DNA from: Siphonodentalium dalli
Lineage: Eukaryota; Mollusca; Scaphopoda; Gadilida; Siphonodentaliidae
Length of the DNA: 64,000 nt
Direction of reading: 5' to 3'
Assembly (NCBI GenBank): GCA_032622095.1
Contig: CP136064.1
Span: 111,218,004-111,282,003, forward strand
A program made the position numbers and the translations under genes. The notes beneath the pieces were generated by a model. The model made no database searches. It worked only from the letters and a program-made list of their open reading frames with translations, and was not told where the DNA came from. Position 1 is the stretch's first letter; each line of letters opens with the position of its first letter. Of this stretch, positions 58,371 to 64,000 are shown piece by piece.

Positions 58371-59800
58371 CTTCAACAGGACCACTTAGGTCGGGGGAGC
58401 TCCTCTCCATCATGGCTCTTAAAATTCAATAAGTAACAACATTATAAAGGAATGTGTGTCCTTTACTAGGAGGATAAAAATTTTCATTTGTTCCCTTAAT
58501 CAGCGAGCCTTTTTGGAGGGGGTCTTCCCCTAGTTTGCTGCATGCCTCACACTAACATATCACACACCTAGGTCGTTCTGCTGCATGTTTGGGGGGGAAA
58601 GTGACATGATGTTCTGGGCAGAGGCTCCGAACTGAATATTCCGCATGGTGACAATTTACCCGTGGTTATCATCTGATTACATTGTACATCATTTGAACTG
58701 ATTTCAGTTGTCAAAGAGCCAAAGGGCCTTCTGCAATGATCTCATTGTGACTTATAGATCACCTTGATATATAATTTTTATATCATTTTTATATATTTAT
58801 ATCAGTCCTTCCCAGGAGACGGGAGTGATTGCTCTCGAACCCGTATGCACTCGTAATTTTCAATTCACGTGTGCTAAAATTCGCACCCATCCTTCTTCAC
58901 AAAATACTAATGGAGACTGTAATTGTTGGTTCAATATTGAACTATTTTAAGGTTTATTTAGATGCTTTACCATCTCAGTGCAACTATGGCATATTAAAGT
59001 GTAACTAGACATAGGTCTATTTAACAATGACTTTTGGTTTGAGCAAAAACCAAACTTACATGTACAATTATGGTATCGTATGGGTGCCATATTACACCCG
59101 TCTTCTGCATTACGGGAGCAAATAAATGCTCTCGGTGTGTTTTCCTCATGGGAAGGACTGTTTATATACTCGTAAGATTTGTATCACAGGATTTCTGTCG
59201 GATATCCTGTGATGCATAGGTACCTCAGAGAGGGCTCCCTCTGTTCAGATGGCTTGACTCCATTATCGTTGTACAACCTGTTTGGCCTAATGGGTTCTCA
59301 ACTCAATCCCTGTGCCACAAATTTGGCATCAGGTTCTCTGGCTTTTTCTTTGGCGAATAGCAGTTAGTTAACTTAGGTTGTCTCGCCATCGATGGAGTGG
59401 GCCTCCGTCTGCAGGTCGTTCTGTCGCTAAGGCGGAGAGTGAGTTAGTCTCCTTCCTTCATGATCCTGCATCATGGGACCTTGACGGGTGGGACCTTAGA
59501 ACAGACAGCTGAAGAAGACGACACAGAGAGGAACGAAGAGTTTCTTCTAACGTTATACTTGCTCGGTTCGCTCACAACTATGCATTGGATGGCACCTCAT
59601 GGGATGTTTGTTTCAAAACAAGGGGGGCGGTACACATTTGAGCAATATAGCACTCTAACTATATGAGTTATTTCACGTAAATAATCCTAACAGATTCATT
59701 AAAGTGTTCATATATGGTACAATCTGTTTTAGAAGAGTACCTTTACTCAAAATTTGGCTATTAACTTTATTGCTCGTGCCTCCTCCTGGGCTTGCATTCT
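58371..59800. other. DIRS-like element interior, degenerate
   Basis: No reverse transcriptase or recombinase motif in any frame. Short open stretches occur at 59179-59367 and 59460-59666; the latter continues the acidic gag-like piece (EEDDTERNEEF). Confidence 0.4.
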
Positions 59801-59801
59801 A

Positions 59802-59900
59802 ATCCATATAGTTCAGTGTGAGGGCTTCCTTTGGCGGAAATATGATATTTTTAAAAATATAATATATATTTCCTTAAAGAAAGCCTGAACACTGAACTAT
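59802..59900 (+). repeat. DIRS internal complementary region
   Basis: Bases 59802-59843 are the reverse complement of the left end (54922-54963). Bases 59844-59900 are the reverse complement of the right end (60122-60178). The two ends therefore meet head to head here, as expected for the template that joins the termini of the circular DIRS intermediate. Confidence 0.88.
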
Positions 59901-59965
59901 CATAGGGCCCTCCCATGGCGGTGCCATTCCCAACCCCGCGACTCGCCAATCTTCTGATTGAGTTG

Positions 59966-60178
59966 AAAATAAACTGGCTAATTCAATCTGTACAGTGAAT
60001 TATATTGGGACTGCGCATGCGTGACTGATACCGAGGCAAGCCACTGACCATTAGTTACCGTAGGCGACCAAAAAGTTAACCCTTTTCTGCTATGGTTTAC
60101 AAACGCAGGACATCTATCCATATAGTTCAGTGTTCAGGCTTTCTTTAAGGAAATATATATTATATTTTTAAAAATATC
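59966..60178 (-). repeat. DIRS right inverted terminal repeat
   Basis: 213 bp ending with an AT-rich terminus (AAATATATATTATATTTTTA, then AAAATATC). It matches the left repeat inverted except for the outer AT-rich extension. Confidence 0.85.
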
Positions 60179-60631
60179 ATTTTGGGGTCATTCGGCCAAA
60201 AAACATGGCCGCCAGCAGCCACCTTGTATTTTACTCTTTGTATGACTAAATCCTTTAGCACGGGCTACAGGTCGTACCTTTAGTCTGATCATCATAAAAT
60301 TTGTCATGGCTGTTGAAATTGGAATGTAGATGGGAACGAGTCATTTTGGGGTCATTCGGACAAAAAACATGGCCACCAGCGGCCATCTTGGATTTCAAAA
60401 TTTAATCCATTAGCACGGGCCACAGGTCGTACTGTTCGTCTGATCATCATGAAATTTGTCATGGATGATAATATTGACATGTAGATGGGAACGAGTAATT
60501 TTGGGGTCATTCGGCCAAAAAACATGGCCGCCAGCACCCATCTTGGATTTTACTCTTTGTATGACTAAATTCTTTAGCACAGGCTGCAGGTCGTACCTTT
60601 AGTCTGATCATCATAAAATGTGTCATGAATG

Positions 60632-61108
60632 GAGCCCTGGGAATTAAGGAAAATTTGCCTAGGCAATATATTTTCCTAGGTGAAAGTAATCGGCCTATAA
60701 GGCAAAAACAGATTTTACCTAGGCAATTTGCAACAATATTGCCATCTCAAATCAATATGATTCAATAATAACCTGAAATGCTTAGTTATTTTGGGGAACA
60801 TGATTTTCAGGCCACTATTCAACATATATGTACAATTCCACAAATCATCTCCAAAATAAGTGTCCTAACAGGGTAGCTAGTTAATGGCCCAGTGCCATGG
60901 AAACAATTGTAGGGCAATACCGGTATATATGAAGAGTGATTTAAACAAGTCATTTTGGCTAAAGAGGTTCTATTTCTGATAGACACAAATCAATTTTAGT
61001 AACCCAATGAACTTGTTTTATCTATGAAATATAATTGCCTAGGCAAACCGATTTTGCCTCTGCTTTTACCTAGGCATTGCCTATTGCCTAGGCTAATTCC
61101 CAGGGCTG
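60632..61108. mobile_element. 477-bp TIR element with CCTAGG motifs
   Basis: TIRs AGCCCTGGGAATTA / TAATTCCCAGGGCT, flanked by TGAATG (60626-60631, 61109-61114) as a target duplication. TTGCCTAGGCAA-like palindromes repeat at both ends. It interrupts a monomer of the A/B array, whose uninterrupted form is known from neighbouring monomers. No coding sequence. Confidence 0.75.
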
Positions 61109-61849
61109 TGAATGTTAATAATGACATGTAGATGGGAACGAGTCATTTTGGGGTCATTCGGCCAAAAAACATGGCCGCCAGCAGCCATCTTGGATTTTAC
61201 TCTTTGTATGACTAAATCCTTTAGCACGGGCTACAGGTCGTACCTTTAGTCTGATCATCATAAAATTTGTCATGGCTGTTGAAATTGAATGTGAATGGGA
61301 ACGAGTCATTTTGGGGTCATTCGGACAAAAAACATGGCCGCCAGTGGCCATCTTGGATTTCAAAATTTAATCCATTAGCACGGGCCACAGGTCGTACTGT
61401 TCGTCTGATCATCATGAAATTTGTCATGGATGTTAATATTGACATGTAGATGGGAACGAGTAATTTTGGGGTCATTTGGCGAAAAAACATGGCCGCCAGC
61501 AGCCATCTTGGATTTTACTCTTTGCATGACTAAATTCTTTAGCATGGGCTACAGGTCGTACCTTTAGTCTGATCGTCATAAAATTGGATGTTTACGATGA
61601 CATGTAGATGGGAACGACTCATTTTTGGGGTCATTCGGCCGAAAACATGGCCGCCAGCAGCCATCTTGGATTTTACTTTTCTCTTCATGTCTATAAACTA
61701 GTATTAGACATTCAACTTTCCACATTCCTAATCGCTCCATTGACTGTAATACATTAAATTATTCTCTTTCCAAGTTGAGCTACAGTGTCATTGACACTTT
61801 CATTTTAATATGTGATGGAAGGTGGGGTTTATTTTAATTTTTATACTCC

Positions 61850-62130
61850 CTTTTGAAAAGGTTTGGATTATTTGATCTGAACCAAAGCTGTCATGCGTGT
61901 TCCCAGCTAAAAATAAAGGCCAAGTTTGAATATGGGTTCTGTCCAATTATTTTCACATGAGTTACAGCCCTTTTTCGACTTAGAATTTGAACACATTTTG
62001 GCATTGAAAATAGGGGTATATGATATCAGATATTCTTTGTAAGCTCAGATTGTTATTGTATTTTGTGGTAGTACAATTTAAAATTTCTAAAGGGCATATT
62101 TTGCCATGCCCTAGCGATGTTTTTGTTCAT
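61850..62130 (+). repeat. Single-monomer relative of the 170-bp array
   Basis: Inverted relative to 17355-18395. It has TTTGATCTGAACCAAAGCTG, AAGTTTGAATATGGGTTCTG and TTGCCATGCCCTAGCGATG in the same order, with one monomer only. Confidence 0.75.
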
Positions 62131-62278
62131 TCTTGATGACATCCTCACAAACAAATTCATAAATTTCAGAATAACGAATTATCAATAGCCCTTGAAAAAA
62201 CATTAACCTCTTAGATGCTATATGTCTGCACTATCTACGGATCTAAAACGCCACACTATGTGCTATACGTCCTTAGAC

Positions 62279-62338
62279 TCCTTACTGAGTATGGACATTC
62301 CTTACTGAGTATGGACATTCCTTACTGAGTATGGACAT
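62279..62338 (+). repeat. 20-bp tandem repeat, three copies
   Basis: TCCTTACTGAGTATGGACAT three times without mismatch. Confidence 0.95.
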
Positions 62339-62627
62339 TTTTCAGCGCATTAACAGAAGGCCATCAGTGACAAAAGGCATTTCCAAATTAGAGCCTCGAA
62401 ACCAGTGTATCTCAACATTTTAAATAGTGTATGATGTTCCAAGATTGTGTATTAGACTAGCCTTTGCACAGAATCAGTTCCAGGGTTGTCGCAACATTCC
62501 CTTTATATGGCTATAATGTCAAATTTTTTATCATTCAGTTTAAACATATGTGTGCCATTTGCAGCTCATCCTACGTGAATGTTACATTCTTCTAGCAAGT
62601 CAAGACCTTGAGTCCTGACGATTCAGA

Positions 62628-62876
62628 TTAACCCTTCCATGACTGGATTTGCGAAAACCCTGTGCCAATGCATTCTCTTATATTTGTGAGTCTCCCATAG
62701 GGAGCCTCGCATATATAAGAGAATGTATTGCCCTAACAATATTTACCTTGACCTTGTAAGCCAGTGCAGTCTTTTATATATGCGAGGCTCCCCATGAGAG
62801 ACTCACATATAAGAGAATCCACTGGCACATAATCTTTAATGCTGCACCAGCGCAGCTTCAATCATGAAAGGGTTAA
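62628..62876. mobile_element. piggyBac-like miniature element
   Basis: TTAA on both sides (62628-62631, 62873-62876), followed inward by CCCTTCCATGA and preceded by TCATGAAAGGG. TTAA targets with CCCTT-type ends are typical of piggyBac transposons. The inside consists of two nested palindromes of GTGCCAATGCATTCTCTTAT. Partial relatives lie at 5766, 6606 and 11095. It sits 50 bases upstream of UBE2J2 exon 4. Confidence 0.7.
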
Positions 62877-62926
62877 ATGAACCATCTGCTTATATAGTCC
62901 ACTAACACATGCACTACTATTTCCAG

Positions 62927-63017
62927 GTTATGTCTGTCAATAAGTGATTTTCATCCTGATACATGGAACCCAGCATGGTCAGTGGCTACCATTCTCACAG
63001 GTCTTCTCAGTTTCATG
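62927..63017 (+). CDS. UBE2J2: UBE2J2, exon 4 (catalytic cysteine)
   Basis: 91-nt exon after a TTCCAG acceptor, ending in ATG before a GTAAGT donor. It encodes [19 protein letters not shown], then [11 protein letters not shown]. The Cys of RLCLS (residue 91 of the predicted protein) sits where the thioester-forming cysteine of UBE2J2 enzymes lies. [11 protein letters not shown] is the signature that follows it. Later exons are not in the window. Confidence 0.94.
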
Positions 63018-64000
63018 GTAAGTCGGCTAAGTCCTCCCGAAATATCTTATGTATTAGTTATATATATATTTATTACATAATTAGCCTCTAAATCCGGCCT
63101 CATATTTTTAGTAAGACACACATGTATTATAAGCACGTGCAGTGATGTAAGAGCTTAGACAATGATATCGCTGTCAATGCCGGGATTTTATTATTATGTT
63201 AGTTAGAATATAATTATGATATTCAATTCGTGTTATTTAGTGTTGACTCTGGTATAAAAATGGGTGATACGGGTGGTTGAACAATTTTGTCAACATGAAA
63301 ACATGCATTTAAAATGGAACTATATTTTTTCTTGAAGGTGTCTTTACTTCCTCTTTGTTTGTGTTATAAGGAAATCAATATTATTTTTTATTTAACCCCA
63401 GCTGTTTTGAGATTAATTTCCAAATTTAGTGCACTTGGTTACTAAATTTTGTATAGAATTGCGACTCATTAGAGATCCTCAACATATATGCTCCTGTTGA
63501 GAGATGTCAAATTTAAGCAAATTCTGTTTTGTCTATTCCATGCATCAGTCTCCTTAACCATTTTTATACTAAATACTCATTGATGAGTAGTTCCCTAAGG
63601 AAATGTTCAAATAATGAGTTCAACAAATGACCATAGTTTACTGAACTTATTATCTAAACATTTCCCTTCAATGAATATGAATCCTTCTGAATGTCTGTTG
63701 TTTTTTGCCTGTCTCTTGTCTGCTCATTTTTCATGATCACCCCTCAAAATGAATAATAGACCATTCTAATATATACAATTATAACTGGGTGAGGGGATCA
63801 ATTTTGTACAGGAAGGGTTAACTCACTCAACGACGAGCTTCATACATGTATCATATTTGAGCATTGGTCACTTTAGGGTGATTTTCAAGCTTTAGAGCAA
63901 TGATTTTTGTTGGTGAAATAACTTGATATGAAATAGTTATCAAAGTAAGTTTCCTGGTTTGTGGTGTCTATGTCAATGTTAATACACAGTCCCAGTATAC
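63018..64000. other. UBE2J2 intron 4 (start)
   Basis: No exon recognised. Contains the inverted relic at 63550-63730 described for 52860-53050, and a GAATAATAGACCATTC block shared with about 2110. Confidence 0.5.

Larger units (their letters stand above)
54922..60178 (+). mobile_element. DIRS-like retrotransposon, non-autonomous
   Basis: 5.26-kb insertion in a tandem monomer: the host reads GGGAACGAGTC before it and ATTTTGGGGTC after it, without a target duplication. Inverted terminal repeats lie at 54922-55114 and 59966-60178 and are identical over about 160 bp, including GCATGCGCAGTCCCAATATA. An internal complementary region at 59802-59900 matches both ends. These three features together define DIRS-type elements, which replicate through a circular intermediate and integrate by tyrosine recombinase. 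A GC-richer stretch at 56.8-57.7 kb may be gag-derived. No YxDD reverse transcriptase, RNase H or tyrosine recombinase is recognisable, so it would depend on enzymes from another copy. The left end lacks about 20 AT-rich bases present at the right end. Confidence 0.82.
54455..61800 (+). repeat. AGCTC-family A/B monomer array, twice interrupted
   Basis: The head (TTTTAGCTCAACTTTACTTT, then AAAGTTTGAGCTATTGCCAT) is followed by monomers of 155-165 bp containing GGGCTACAGGTCGTACCTTT, TGGGAACGAGTCATTTTGGG and ACATGGCCGCCAGCAGCCAT. Two subtypes differ after CATCTTGGATTT: A continues TACTCTTTGTATGAC and B continues CAAAATTTAATCC. The order is B, A, [DIRS-like element], A, B, A, [477-bp element], A, B, A. 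The interruptions are at 54922-60178 and 60632-61108. A closing CAAGTTGAGCTACAG lies at about 61772-61786. The array lies in UBE2J2 intron 3. Confidence 0.85.

Overview
This window is animal nuclear DNA, AT-rich and mostly intron and transposon sequence. Frequent CATGTA runs, the style of the tandem-repeat-bearing dispersed elements, and a MULE-type transposase relic with a PHD finger suggest a mollusc; the species is not determined. Two conserved genes are present, both cut by the window edges. On the minus strand, four exons encode the start of a MAP4K3/5-type (GCK-I) Ste20 kinase, from the start codon at 24809 down to 1379. On the plus strand, four exons encode the catalytic half of UBE2J2, an ER-anchored ubiquitin-conjugating enzyme, from the ATG at 49266 to 63017. 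All eight splice junctions keep frame and have GT/AG ends. The two genes point away from each other, with about 24 kb of transposon-rich DNA between their start codons.

Layout. 1-5.7 kb: MAP4K exons 4-2 among diverged tandem repeats. 5.7-24.7 kb: the roughly 19-kb MAP4K intron 1, holding three TA-flanked miniature elements built of 22-bp iterations, a cluster of Helitron-like elements with 122-bp monomers, a 2.7-kb element with a repeated 15-mer, a 170-bp tandem array, a hAT-like element with an exact 8-bp target duplication, and a 5'-truncated LINE with a 631-codon reading frame. 25.1-26 kb: an element rich in TTTGCGC/GCGCAAA palindromes. 27-37 kb: a MULE relic followed by a near-perfect 4.8-kb tandem duplication whose breakpoint lies at the relic's start codon. 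37.6-43.5 kb: nested foldback elements, one inside the arm of another. 44.6-48.2 kb: more tandem-monomer elements.

49.2-63 kb: UBE2J2. Its first coding intron carries a 2.4-kb hAT-like element with a Helitron inside it. Its third coding intron carries an alternating A/B array of about 160-bp monomers, interrupted by a 5.26-kb DIRS-like element and a 477-bp miniature element. The DIRS-like element is the most striking find: it has inverted terminal repeats plus an internal segment of about 99 bp that is exactly complementary to both element ends, the hallmark of DIRS retrotransposons, yet no reverse transcriptase or tyrosine recombinase is visible.

The kinase and the ubiquitin enzyme are probably independent neighbours; nothing in the sequence links their functions. 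No rRNA, complete tRNA, CRISPR array or bacterial-type operon was seen. Domain and family names rest on motif recognition without database searches. Coordinates of exons, target duplications and terminal repeats were read directly from the sequence.
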